Positions 52,701 through 64,000 of a stretch of DNA of 64,000 nucleotides are shown one piece after another (position 1 is the first letter of the stretch; every line of letters starts with the position of its first letter). The notes beneath the pieces are model-generated. The model did not search any database and was not told the origin of the DNA. It saw nothing but the letters and a program-made list of their open reading frames with translations. This DNA is from Septoria linicola. Lineage: Eukaryota > Ascomycota > Dothideomycetes > Mycosphaerellales > Mycosphaerellaceae. The stretch is from positions 4,712,001 through 4,776,000 of the forward strand of contig CP099419.1 in NCBI GenBank assembly GCA_024114885.1, written 5' to 3'. Both the position numbers and the translations under genes were made by a program.

Positions 52701-54810
52701 TTATATCGAACTAGATAACGAAGAAGTAGCTCGTCTCGATTATATTAGGAAAGCGTATATCCCTAACCTTTACTACTTGAATCTACGCCTACGATAATAA
52801 GTCCTACTCCTTCTCTAAAGTTAAGAGTAACTAGAGCTAGAGCTGAAACTAGTACCTTTAAGACGACGTCTTTAGCTAGTTAGTATTTAGTAGTCTATTA
52901 AAACTTAGTATCCTTCTATAAGAGCTTAAATAGTAGAGTAAGGATAATCGTAAAACCTTTAACCTAGACGTAGTAGTACGTAACTACGCCGAGAAAGATT
53001 CAGACCTCCTTCTAATTCTCTAGCGTCGGCTATTTCTTAATCTTTACTACTCTCGTAAAGTCTAGATAACGACTATCGATACTAGTAAGGTAACTAACGA
53101 TTACTAACTGTTCGTAATAAAGCTATAGCTTATTAAAAGCTACGGTTATATTAGCTTGTTCTATATTATAGAGAACGTCGTCTATAGCTATAATATATTT
53201 AATAACGTAATAGCGGATACTAGGTTTAACCTCTTTACTATCGTACTTCGTCTTAGGCCCTTTAATACTAATATTATTAAGGAACGGCTATACCTTATAC
53301 GAGACATACTCTATAAGCACTTGATTAATAATACGAACGAACTAGGTAATAGAATTCGTAGCTCCTTATAGTAACGTTATCTACTATAACAAACCTAGCG
53401 GTAAGTTAAAGCCTATAAGGTCTCTATATAATTTATCGAGTAGGATTTAGTTATATCTAGAGAAGATATTAACTAACGAGGCTAGCGCGTAACTAGTAAA
53501 GTCCTTAGAGAAGCCCTCCGCGTCGAGTAGTAAGTTCGAATCTCTTATAGTAACTTAATTAAACTTCTAAGCTACGTTAATTAACCGATACTTCTTTAGC
53601 TTACCTACCTCTATCTTCTTACTAATAAGGAAGTACAGGTTTCGATAAGTACTATAGTATAGCTTAAGAGTTCTAGCTTAGATTCGTTGTCTTAGTATAT
53701 CTTCTACTATATACTATAGCGATAGGTTTAGCTTGAAGCCTAGATACTACTATAGCTCGTAAGGAACTGTCTAAATCTTCTATAGTAGAGTAATATTAGG
53801 ATTAATTTAGCCTAAATACGTAAAGTCCTACGTAAAGGCAGCTTCTCGATTCCTTAGTATATAGTATAACAAATCTAGCTCTCTTAGTAGTAGTTCTATA
53901 CTAGGTTTGAACTTTATAAGCCGTTTAGGCGTAAGGTATAATCTAGGCTCGATCGTCGAGAACCTCTTAGTTAAGTACTTACTATTATAAGGTCTAGTAC
54001 TAGGTAGTATAGCCGCTTCCTTCTTAATATAAGTCCGTCGCTAGTCCTTTAACCTACTAGGGTTTAAGCTATTAGTTATAGTAATGTCTACGTTTACCGG
54101 TTTAATCTTATTAGTAACTCGCTTATAAAGAGTATAGGCGCTAATATAATTATCTAGCTTCTACTACTCCGTAGCTTCTTTATTATAAGCTTTCTCTACT
54201 ACTATATTAATAGTAGCCGAGATAACGTATGTCTCCTCGCTAAGTTCGTTATCTACTTTATTAGAAATAACCTCGTCGTAGAGTCCAGGTTCTTAGATAG
54301 CTAGCTCCGCCTCTCTAAGCTTTCTACGAGTAATTATCAAGTATTCGCCTCTATAATTTGAACCCTAGCTCGACTAAGACACTAGTATAGTATCGTTAAA
54401 ACTGTACCTAATACCCTAGTATAAGTCTCGCTCGTTAGTATAAGCTAGCTTAGCTTCGCTAGTAGCTAGTAAAAGCTTCTTAAATCGACTATTTTAGCTA
54501 AATTTAGCGATATTACCTTCGATAGCTACTACTACGAGATAGTTATACTATGTTTGAGTCTAGCTATAATTAACTCGTCTTAATAGTTCGAGCTACTATC
54601 GTAGAGAGGTACTTTATCTAATTAAGTCTACTATAAAATAATCCCTAAAGTAGATTACCTTCGTATACGATAACTACTACGTAAGATAGTTAAAGACTTA
54701 ATTCTCTAGGAGTTTAGGGCTATTAGTAACCGTAAACGAACACTAGTACTAATCGCTTATCTATCTATACTACTAGTATAGTTTAAAGTATAGTATAGGA
54801 GGTATAACGT

Positions 54811-54833
54811 AATTATTATTTAAAAAGGTAACT
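54811..54833. repeat. 23-bp near-palindrome 2, Gypsy copy 2
   Basis: Starts aattattattt and ends aaaggtaact; counterpart of 25,847-25,869, with the left-arm cg changed to ta. Confidence 0.7.
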
Positions 54834-55269
54834 ATAGAACGTTCTACTAGCTAACCTCTCTAAGTAGAGTTTTTACCTCTAACTACTAAACCTTGTATAG
54901 AAAGGGTAGTAGAAGCTTAAAAAGCTTATAATCTCTCTTCCTACTCCTCGCTATTATAAGATCTAGAGTCCTCGACGGTATACCCTATATTCTTTAGCTA
55001 ATAATTACTAAAAGTCAGAGTTCAGATACCGACTTCTATAGAATCTAGACGCGATAAAAGTATTAGAGCCTCTACTAAACTCGTACCGTCGACTAGAGCT
55101 AGTTCCTTAGTACTCTAGCTTTTCCTAGGACTTGTTCTATAGTACGTATATTACTATAGCTATTAAAACTAGTAAATATAATAATATAGCTATCTAGAGT
55201 ACTAATTAAGCCCTCCTAAGAGCTATTATCGTAGTTCTTAGAAGCTAGGCGTATATACCGCGCCTATAG

Positions 55270-55530
55270 TTAGCTAAGTAAGATCGGGCCGTTCGCTAGT
55301 AAGACTAGAAATAGTATTATAACTCTTACGCTAAAGGTATCGATTAACACCTCTAGGTAGTACCTAACGAAAGTAACCTTGCCTCTAACTTCTCCTATAG
55401 TAATATTACTAAGAAAGATTATACTAACTTGAAGCTTTCGAACGTGTTCAATTAGTATAATTATTAACTTAGCCTCCTCGTCGATTAAAGACTTATAAGC
55501 TATTATTCGAGGTCCGTACTTCGTAGGCAC
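55270..55530 (-). pseudogene. Ghost aspartic protease region, Gypsy copy 2
   Basis: An 86-residue surviving frame begins MPTKYGPRIIAYKSLIDEEA and continues with a hydrophobic stretch ending LFLVLLANGPILLS. The LIDE motif and the position upstream of RT suggest the retroviral-type protease. The usual glycine after Asp is absent in this reading. Confidence 0.45.
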
Positions 55531-57946
55531 ATAGATACTTAGAATAATCTAATAGATATTATTAAATAATAGAAGGATATTATTAGTCCGCTCGTAAAGC
55601 TTAGAAGTAGGCCTAGGTTTTACTATATTAATCGCTATAGTAGTAGCCTAGAAGGCCTTGATATCGGTTACTAAAACAGCTTTTATTAGCTCCTCTACTA
55701 TATCGTAGAAGGCTTTAGATAGTAAGGAATATACGCTAATCTTAGCTCTACTACCTCTATTCGTACGCTTCTTTATATAGAGCTTATTAAGCTTCTTACG
55801 TAGATCTATATCGTTCGGAACACGACTCTCTAAGGAATACGACGCTCGCTCGCTATAGAGAATAATCTCTACTAAGCTTAATTAGACCTTAGATTCGAGT
55901 ATTTTATCTATCTAGAAGACGTTAGCGTTATTATTAGCGTACGTAGCTCGAAGGTAATTGTCCGTACGCTTAGTCTTTAGAGGCTCCTTAGCCTTCTTCT
56001 ACTTTTAAGTATACGTAGGAGCGACTAGAACTAGTAGACCGTTTAGGTAGTCGTATATCTACTTATCCTCGATCTTATCGTTATTACGTCTCTAAGTTTA
56101 AGAATCCTCTAACTCCTCTATATCTATAAAGTAAGGAGCTAGCTAGTTTTTATCTTTAACCTCTTTAATACGAGAGTAACGATAAGCGCGGGTTCTTATA
56201 GCTATAGCCTAGGTCGTAATCTACTTCTATACTCCTATTAGCTATCTTCTAACTAGATAAGAAGGGTTTAGGTTCTACTTTATCTTTACGCTATCTCTAG
56301 CTACGTAGGCGCCGATTAGATCGTCCTAATCTTCCTATATAATAGAAGCGACTTAGCTAATATTAATAGGACCGTCGATACTAGCTACCTTGTTCGCTAT
56401 CCTCTACTAGCTCGCTCTTAGCGTTAATAAATAATCTATATTTTTAAGATTAATCTTTCTATAGCGCTACTCTAATACTCCTATTAATACGAACAGCTTT
56501 AATAGTTCCTTATCCTAGTAGTACTATATCTTTTCCGTATCTAGGCGAGGCGTTCTATAGTATATAATACTAGTCTTTAGATCTCTATATATTAAGCTCT
56601 TAGTCTCGAACTACTATAGGTACTCGTAGTTTATAGCTATATAGCCTTCGAGCCTATATATCTAATAATCTAAAATCTTTAGAGCGATCGCTATATAGGC
56701 CTCGATTATTAACCTATTATCTATCGTAGCTAAATTAATCGAAATCTCCTAGCTATAAGTAGGACTTAGAATATATAGATAGTCGTAATCGTAAGACTTC
56801 GCCTACTATCCTATCGATAGGCGTAGTAGCTATAGACCTTCTTCTTCGAGTCGACGGATCGTAGTAATTACAAGGTCTTATATACTAGTAGTAATATTAT
56901 CGACGCTTACCGGTTTACGGCCTTTATAGACTACTATTTCTCTAGCCTTAAACTTAGAGTTTAGTCTTAGAGCGGACTTCTTTACTACTTTGTATAACTA
57001 CTAGATATCTCTACTACCTTCGTTATATACTTCTAATTTAAAGTCCTTATTACTATTAATCTAACGCTAGGCTATCTTTAAGAGCTTACTATAATCTAAG
57101 TTACTATTATTAAGGTCTAACCTAAGATAAGCCTAGAGTCTCTTACTAAAACGAAATAGAAGGCCTCGTACGAATAGAAGAGTACGAGAACGCTCGTCTA
57201 TATACGAAGTAGGTATAGTATTAGAGTAGAGTATAAACTACCTTAAGTACTCTAAGAGATTATTATCCTCGCTATAGTTAACCTTATAAAGGTTTTCTAT
57301 ATAGTAGTGGTTTCCGAGTATATATATATTATCGTACTTTCGGTACTCCTTAATAATTAACTCCTTAAACTTAGTATAGTCTCGGTCGTAGAAACTATTA
57401 AGACGCTAGTATCTTCTACGTTAGATAACCGTAACCTAAGTAAGTAACTTCTCGTAAAGCTATTTATTATTATTAATAAGTAGAATAGCGTAGTTACTAT
57501 ATAGTACTTTAAAACGCTTAACATACTCGGTTACGTTCTCTTTATTAAAGAAGGGATTCTAGTCTAAGCTAGGTAGTAGTAGAACCTAAGCGATAATTAC
57601 TTTCTAGCTTTAGGTTACTTAGATAGTCTCTATAAGTAGCTAGAACTACGCTATAGATAGTCTACCTCCTAAGTTCGGTTCTTAAAAGATATTAGTATTA
57701 GGGTTAAGGTTAGTACCTCCTTAGTCCTCTACTTCTATAGATATATCGTTGTCTAGTAGAGGGAATAAAGTAAAAGCGAGTAGTAGCTTTACTAGAGATC
57801 TTCGAATTTACTTATTAAGCTAGTTAGATAAGCTACTCTCTAGTGTTTTAGGCCGGCTAGTAGATACTAATTCACTTATAGAGCTCGTTCGAAGATATTC
57901 TAAGAGTATATTATACTCTCCTTAATTAAGTTTTTAAATAAAATAT

Positions 57947-57969
57947 AGTTATCGTTTAAAACGATAACT
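57947..57969. repeat. 23-bp near-palindrome 1, Gypsy copy 2
   Basis: Identical to the copy at 28,977-28,999 (arms agttatcgttt and aaacgataact), whereas nearby sequence has changed. Confidence 0.85.
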
Positions 57970-58682
57970 AAAAAACAAGAGTCTAAAATTTTCTTAGCTA
58001 TTAGAAAGTAAACGTTAAACTTTTCTTATAATACCGGAGCTATATTAATTGTACCTAATAAGCGAAGGTATGTCGTGTCGTATAGTTCGACTATTTATAG
58101 CTAGGCGCGTCTGTCTTACTTATTCGAGTAATTCGCTAAGTAACTATAGTAGTATAATATTACGTTAGCCTATACTATATACTAGGTCCGGGGCCTTAGA
58201 CGTAATTAGTGCCCTTAGCTAAACGATTAGCGTCTAACGCCGTACTAGGGCTTATTCTAAGCGATCTATATACTAGAGGATACAAGATTACCTAGACGGG
58301 TCCGGCCTATCCTATAGCCTCTACGCTATCCGAACGAGAGCGTTTTTACGCTAAACTAGGGTCTAATCGAAGACTATTATAGGTATAGAGACCCTAAGTA
58401 AATCTCTAATATAGTAAGTCGCCTTACTATCTATCTAACAATTACTAAATAGATCCGTACTAAGAGGTACTAGAGGTTTATAACTTTTCCGAGTTAGAGC
58501 AATATCTATATTCTAGAGGCTTCTATGTTATTATAGCTCTTTAAGTCGCCTCTTACGTAGGCTCCTTTAGGCCTCTTATTAATGTTTATAGTACGTTAGT
58601 TCTCGCTTTAAGGCTACTATCTACTCTCTATACTTCTAGTCCTAGTATATAAGAGAAGAGATAGCCCTACCTTCGGCTCTAT

Positions 58683-58963
58683 TAATAGATAATAACTACT
58701 CTAATACTAACCTCCTAGGTAGGTATAAGAGTAGTCGCTATTAGAACAAGACCTGTTTAGATAGTAATAGTCTTATAATACGTTGATTAAACAGTAGTAA
58801 CGAGCTTAAAATAGTAGCCCTAGGACTAAGAGCCTTATACTAGGACCGTAGGATATTAAATTAATTAAGTAGAGTAAACATTACTATCTTAGAAACGAGC
58901 TACTACCTTGCTTTTATACTAAAACTACTAAGCACGGTATGTAGGTAGGCCTTTGCCTTACTA
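58683..58963 (-). repeat. LTR of Gypsy copy 2 (right)
   Basis: 281 bp, same ends as the other LTRs, with small insertions relative to the 279-bp copies. Confidence 0.88.
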
Positions 58964-59677
58964 CTAGTTTAATCTTATTAGTAACTCGCTTATAAAGAGT
59001 ATAGGCGCTAATATAGTTATCTAGCTTCTACTACCTTATAGCTTCTTTATTACGAGCTCTCTCTACTACTATATTAATAGCGGCTGAGATAACGTACGTC
59101 TCTTCGCTAAGCTCGTCGTCTACTTTATTAGAGATAACCTCGTCGTAGAGTCCGGGTTCTTAGATAGCTAGCTCCGCTTCTCTAATCTTCCTACGAGTAA
59201 TTATCAAGTATTCGCCTCTATAATTCGAACCCTAGCTCGATTAAGGCACTAGTATAGCCTCTTTAAAACTATACCTAATACCCTAGTATAAGTCTCGCTC
59301 GTTAGTATAAGCTAGTTTAGCTTCGCTAGTAGCTAGTAAAAGCTTCTTAAGTCGATTATTTTAGCTAAATTTAGCGATATTACTTTCGATAGCTACTACT
59401 ATAAGATAGTTATACTATATTTAAGTCTAGCTATAATTGACCTATCTTAATAGTTCGAGCTACTATCGTAGAGAGGTACTTTATCTAATCAAGTCTACTA
59501 TAAAATAGTCTCCGAAGTAGATTACCTTTATATACGATAACTACTACGTAAGGTAGTTAAAGACTTAATTCTCTAGGAGTTTAGAGCTATCGGTAACTAT
59601 AAACGAATATTAGTACTAATCGCTTATCTATCTATACTACTAGTATAGTTTAAAGTATAGTATAGGAGGTATAACGT

Positions 59678-59700
59678 AATTATCGTTTAAAAAGGTAACT
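59678..59700. repeat. 23-bp near-palindrome 2, Gypsy copy 3
   Basis: Starts aattatcgttt and ends aaaggtaact; counterpart of 25,847-25,869. Confidence 0.75.
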
Positions 59701-62700
59701 ATAGAACGTTCTACTAGCTAACTCTCCTAAGTAGAGTTTTTACCTCTAACTACTAAACCTTATACAGATCGGGTAGTAGAAGCTTAAAAAGCTTATAATC
59801 CCTCTCTCTACTCCTCGCTATTATAAGATCTAGAGTCCTCGGTAGTATACTCTATATTCTTTAGCTAGTAATTACTAAAAGTTAGAGTTTAGATACTAAC
59901 TTCTATTAAATCTTAGCGCGATATACGTATTAGAGCCTCTACTAAACTCGTACTATTAACTAGAGCTAGTTCCTTAGTACTCTAGCTTTTCCTAGAACTT
60001 GTTCTATAGTACGTATATTACTACAGCTATTAAATCTAGTAAATATAATAATATAGCTATCTAGAGTACTAATTAAGCCTTCCTATAAGCTATTATCGTA
60101 GTTCTTAGAAGCTAGGCGTACACGCCGCGCCTATAGTTAGCTAAGTAAGATTAGGCTATTCGCTAGTAAGACTAGAAATAGTATCGTAACTCTTACGCTA
60201 AAGATATCGATTAATATCTCTAAGTAGTACCTAATAAAAGTAACCTTACCTCTAACTCCTTCTATAGTAATATTACTAAGAAAGGTTATACTAACTTAAA
60301 GCTTTCGAACATATTCGATCGGTATAATTATTAACTTAGCCCCCTCGTCGATTAAAGACTTATAAGCTATTATTTAAGAGCCGTACTTTATAGGTATATA
60401 GATACTTAGAATAATTTAATAGATATTATTAAATAATAGAAGGATATTATTAGTCTACTCGTAAAGCTTAGAAGCGAGCCTAGGTTTCACTATATTAATC
60501 GCTATAGTAGTAGCCTAAAAGGCCTTAATATTAGTCGCTAAGATAGCTTTCGTTAGCTCCTCCTCTACCTACTCCTTACTAAAGGCTTTAGATAGTAAGA
60601 AGTATACGCTAATCTTAGCTCTACTACCTTTATTCGTACGCTTCTTTATATAGAGCTTATTAAGCTTCTTATATAGATCCGTATTGTTTAGAACACGACC
60701 CTATAAGGAATACGACGCTCGCTTACTATAGAGAATAATCTCTACTAAGCTTAACTAGATCTTAGATTCGAGTATTTTATCTATCTAGAAGACGTTAGTA
60801 TTATTATTAGCGTACGTAGCTCGAAGGTAGTTATCTATACGCTTGGTCTTTAGAGGCTCCTTAGCCTTCTTCTACTTTTAAGTATACGTAAGAGCGACTA
60901 GAACTAGTAGACCGTTTAGGTAGTTATATATCTACTTATCCTCGATCTTATCGTTATTACGTCTCTAAGCTTAAGAATCCTCTAACTCCTCTATATCTAT
61001 AAGGTAAGGAGCTAGCTAGTTTTTATCTTTAACCTCTTTAATACGAGAGTAATAATAAGCGTAGGTTCTTATAGCTATAGCCTAGGTTATAATCCGCTTC
61101 TATACTCCTATTAGCTATCTCTCGACTAGACGAGAAGGATTTAAGTTCCGCTTTATCTTTACGCTATCTCTAGCTACGTAGGCGCCGATTAGATCGTCTT
61201 AATCTTCCTACGTAATAGAAGCGACTTAGCTAATATTAATAAGACCGTCGATACTAGCTACCTTGTTCGCTATCTTCTACTAGCTCGCTCTTAGCGTTAA
61301 TAAACGATCTATATTTTCAAGATTAATCTTTCTATAGCGCTACTCTAATACTCCTATTAATACGAACAGCTTTAGTAGTTTCTTGTTCTAGTAGTACTAT
61401 ATCTTTTCCGTACCTAGACAAGGCGTTCTATAGTATATAATACTAGTCTTTAGATCTCTATATATTAAGCTCTTAGTCTCGAACTACTATAGGTACTCGT
61501 AGTTCGCGGCTATATAGCCTTCGAGCCTATATATCTAATAACCTAAAATCTTTAGAGCGATCGCTATATAGGCCTTAATTATTAACCTATTATCTATCGT
61601 AGCTAAGTTAATCGAAATCTCCTAGCTATAAGTAGGTCTTAGAATATATAGATAGTCGTAAGCGTAAGACTTCGCCTACTATCTTATCGACGAGCGTAGT
61701 AGCTATAGGCCTCCTTCTTTAAGTCGACGAATCGTAGTAATTACGAGGTCTTATATACTAGTAGTAATATTATCGACGCTTACTAGCTTACAGCCCTTAT
61801 AGACTACCGTTTCTCTAGCCTTGAACTTAGAGTTTAGTCTTAGAGTAGACTTCTTTACTACTTTATATAACTACTAGACGTCTCTACTACCTTCGTTATA
61901 TACTTCTAATTTAAAGTCCTTATTACTATTAATCTAACGCTAGGCTATCTTTAAGAGCTTACTATAATCTAAGTTACTATTATTAAGGTCTAACCTAAGA
62001 TAGGCCTAGAGTCTCTTACTAAAACGAAATAGAAGGCCTCGTATAAATAGAAGAGTACGAGAACGCTCGTCTATATACGAAGTAGGTATAGTATTAGAGT
62101 AGAGTATAAACTACCTTAAGTACTCTAAGAGATTATTATCCTCGCTATAGTTAACCTTATAAAGGTTCTCTATATAGTAGCGGTTTCTAAGTATATATAT
62201 ATTATCGTACTTTCGGTACTTCTTAATAACCGACTCTTTGAACTTAGCGTAGTTTCGGTCGTAGAAACTATTAAGGCGCTAGTACTGTCTACGTTAGATA
62301 ACTATAACCTAAGTAAGTAACTTCTTATAAAGCTGTTTATTATTATTAATAAGTAGAATAGCGTAGTTACTATATAGTACTTTAAAACGCTTAATATACT
62401 CGGTTACGTTCTCTCTATTAAAGAAGGGATTCTAGTCTAAGCTAGGTAGTAGCGGAACCTAAGCGATAATTACCTTCTAGCTTTAGGTTACTTAGATAGT
62501 CTCTATAAGTAGCTAGAACTACGCTATAGATAGTCTACCTTCTAAGTTTAGTCCTTAAAAGATATTAGTATTAGGGTTAAGGTTAGTACCTCCTTAGTCC
62601 TCCGCTTCTATAGACATATCGTTATCTAGTAGGAGGAATAAAGTAAAAGTAGATAGTAGCTTTACTAGTAATCTTCGAATTTACTTATTAAGTTAGTTAG

Positions 62701-62820
62701 ATAAGCTACTCTCTAGTATTTTAGGCTAGCTAGTAGATACTAATTTACTTATAGAGCTTGTTCGAAGGTGTTCTAAGAGTATGTTATACTCTCCTTAATT
62801 AAGGTTTTTAAATAAAATAT

Positions 62821-62843
62821 AGTTATCGTTTAAAACGATAACT
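62821..62843. repeat. 23-bp near-palindrome 1, Gypsy copy 3
   Basis: Identical to the copies at 28,977 and 57,947. Confidence 0.85.
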
Positions 62844-63189
62844 AAAAAACAAAAGTCTAAAAATTTTATTAGCTATTAGAAGGTAAACGTTATACTTTTC
62901 TTATAATACTAGGGCTATATTAATTATACCTAATAAGCGAAGGCATGTCGTGTCGTATAGTTCGACTATTTATAGCTAGGCGCGTCTATCTTACTTATTT
63001 AGGTAATTCGCTAAGTAACTATAGTAGTATAATATTACGTTAGCCTATACTATATACCGGGTCTAGAGCCTTAGACGTAATTAGTGTCCTTAGCTAAACG
63101 ATTAGCGTCTAACGCCGTACTAGAGCTTATTCTAAGCGATCTATATACTAGAGGATACGAGATTACCTAGATAGGTCTAGCCTATCCTA

Positions 63190-64000
63190 GACGTCGGAAT
63201 AGGTTAGTACGGGTAGGGTTAGGTCTAAACTTATATTCTTAGTAATCGATATAGGTTGGAGAGGTAACCCGCTAAAGCTTAATAGGTAGTACCTATAACT
63301 AGAAAATATAGGTTAGGGCGTATACCTACGTAGGTACCTATAGGAGTATAGGCATAGGTATACTAAAATCTACGTATTTTAAGTATCTAAGCACGTGAAA
63401 AGGACGATAGGCGCCGACCATATATGCCGACTATAGGGATAAAAGGAAATAAAGGTTTTATAGTATAAAAGTAGAAAGCAATCTTATGTCGTTCGCTATA
63501 GTTATAATATAATTTGATACCGCGCTTCTACTACGTAGCTAGGTATCTCGAAGTAGCCTAAACGCTATTCCTTACGCCGAATGTAATACGTAGTACTATA
63601 CTACTTTGAATAACCCTTATTATCCGTAACGCTCTATATACGAAGTATTCTCTAAACGAGCTACATGTCCTTCTACTAGATCGTAACTCGCTTTATATAG
63701 ATAGCGTAGAGGTTAGCACCTATATAAGTTAGTATAAGCTACTAAATAGTAATATAGAAGGATATATACTCTTAAAAACCTTCGTTAAATAGAGCTCTAC
63801 TACCTCTTATAACGCTTCTAGTGTAGTAGCCTAAAAGCGTAGATCCTACTTAAAGCTATAGGCGACCTCTCTTACTAGTCGCTAGAAGAGAAGCTTACTA
63901 ATAAGTAGATCCCTAGTCCTCTAAAATATCTGAATCTCCTATAGAGCTAAAACTATAGTAGATTAGCGTACCGACCACGTTTACCGACTACGTTTTGACT
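63190..64000. mobile_element. Unidentified RIP-mutated repeat running off the window
   Basis: Not related to the Gypsy, hAT or left-block sequence as far as I can see. The first 300 bases have a promoter-like part (ggataaaaggaaataaagg ... tagtataaaag, about 63,437-63,473). They are followed at about 63,512 by taatttgataccgcgc, which would fit the end of an LTR plus a primer-binding site of TTGGTAYC type after RIP. If so, this is another LTR element on the plus strand. Weakly supported. Confidence 0.3.

Larger units (their letters stand above)
45738..58963 (-). mobile_element. Ty3/Gypsy LTR retrotransposon copy 2 (full length, RIP-mutated)
   Basis: The same element as copy 1, in the same orientation, with an offset of about 28,964 through most of the interior and transition-type differences throughout. 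LTRs lie at 45,738-46,016 and 58,683-58,963. The polypurine tract, third ORF, tandem repeat and all four 23-bp near-palindromes are present in the same order. The flanks do not share a target duplication (cgtaa before, ctagt after), and hAT sequence does not continue after the right LTR, so the right junction is rearranged. An open frame at 53,156-53,371 on the plus strand is antisense to RT and is not a gene. Confidence 0.85.
58964..63189 (-). mobile_element. Gypsy copy 3, partial (gag-protease and start of pol)
   Basis: Corresponds to 25,137-29,344 of copy 1 in the same orientation. It starts exactly where the right LTR of copy 2 ends and stops abruptly at cctatccta, about 370 bp short of where its own LTR should begin. 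It has near-palindromes at 59,678-59,700 and 62,821-62,843. Both ends are truncated, so it is a recombination or deletion remnant. Confidence 0.8.

Noticed and set aside
53156..53371. 71-codon plus-strand open frame
   Set aside because: It is antisense to the Gypsy reverse transcriptase region of copy 2 and a by-product of RIP composition.

Overview
The window comes from a filamentous ascomycete, most likely a Pezizomycotina and plausibly a dothideomycete. The evidence is short 49-69 bp GT-AG introns, a Zn2Cys6 regulator, GMC/SDR/sugar-porter genes, and two very large blocks in which CpA and TpG have almost vanished in favour of TpA, while CpG survives. That last pattern is the signature of repeat-induced point mutation (RIP). 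The class assignment is inference.

Layout. (1) 1-7,000 is unmutated gene space. It holds the 5' part of an uncharacterised minus-strand gene (1-984), then a tandem array of five paralogous small genes on the plus strand (2,529-6,942). The family core is LLRLPRELRDEI ... CRQLRxETA ... GFDxxxKK ... ARAxELDAAT ... RPGTW. Three copies look intact, one is truncated and frameshifted, and the one nearest the RIP block carries an in-frame TAG exactly where its paralogue has CAG. (2) About 7,020-14,972 is a RIP-destroyed, unidentified repeat carrying at least eleven copies of an approximately 40-bp hairpin. (3) 14,973-31,804 is a RIP-damaged hAT transposon on the minus strand. It is split by a complete 13.2-kb Ty3/Gypsy element (16,779-29,992, minus strand, 279-bp LTRs, 4-bp target duplication). 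(4) 31,805-43,532 is an intact gene island of six genes: Zn2Cys6 regulator, AnmK/levoglucosan-kinase-like sugar kinase, Gfo/Idh/MocA oxidoreductase, sugar porter, SDR and GMC oxidoreductase. (5) 43,533-45,737 is a second hAT copy in inverted orientation. The island therefore sits between two hAT copies whose 5' ends both point inward. (6) 45,738-58,963 is a second full copy of the same Gypsy element, followed directly by a third, partial copy (58,964-63,189) and an unidentified RIP-mutated tail.

How the genes may work together. The island reads as a catabolic cluster for an anhydrosugar. The porter would import the sugar. The kinase, whose family cleaves a 1,6-anhydro bond while phosphorylating, would deliver a sugar 6-phosphate to glycolysis. 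Three oxidoreductases would handle related or oxidised forms, and the Zn2Cys6 protein would control expression. Fungi lack peptidoglycan, so levoglucosan (1,6-anhydroglucose) is a more likely substrate than anhydro-N-acetylmuramic acid. This is inference from family membership and linkage.

The least expected structure is in the Gypsy element. A 23-bp near-palindrome sits at four positions that bracket its three inferred ORFs, and it is kept in the corresponding places in the other copies. The element also carries a large third ORF downstream of pol that I cannot identify.
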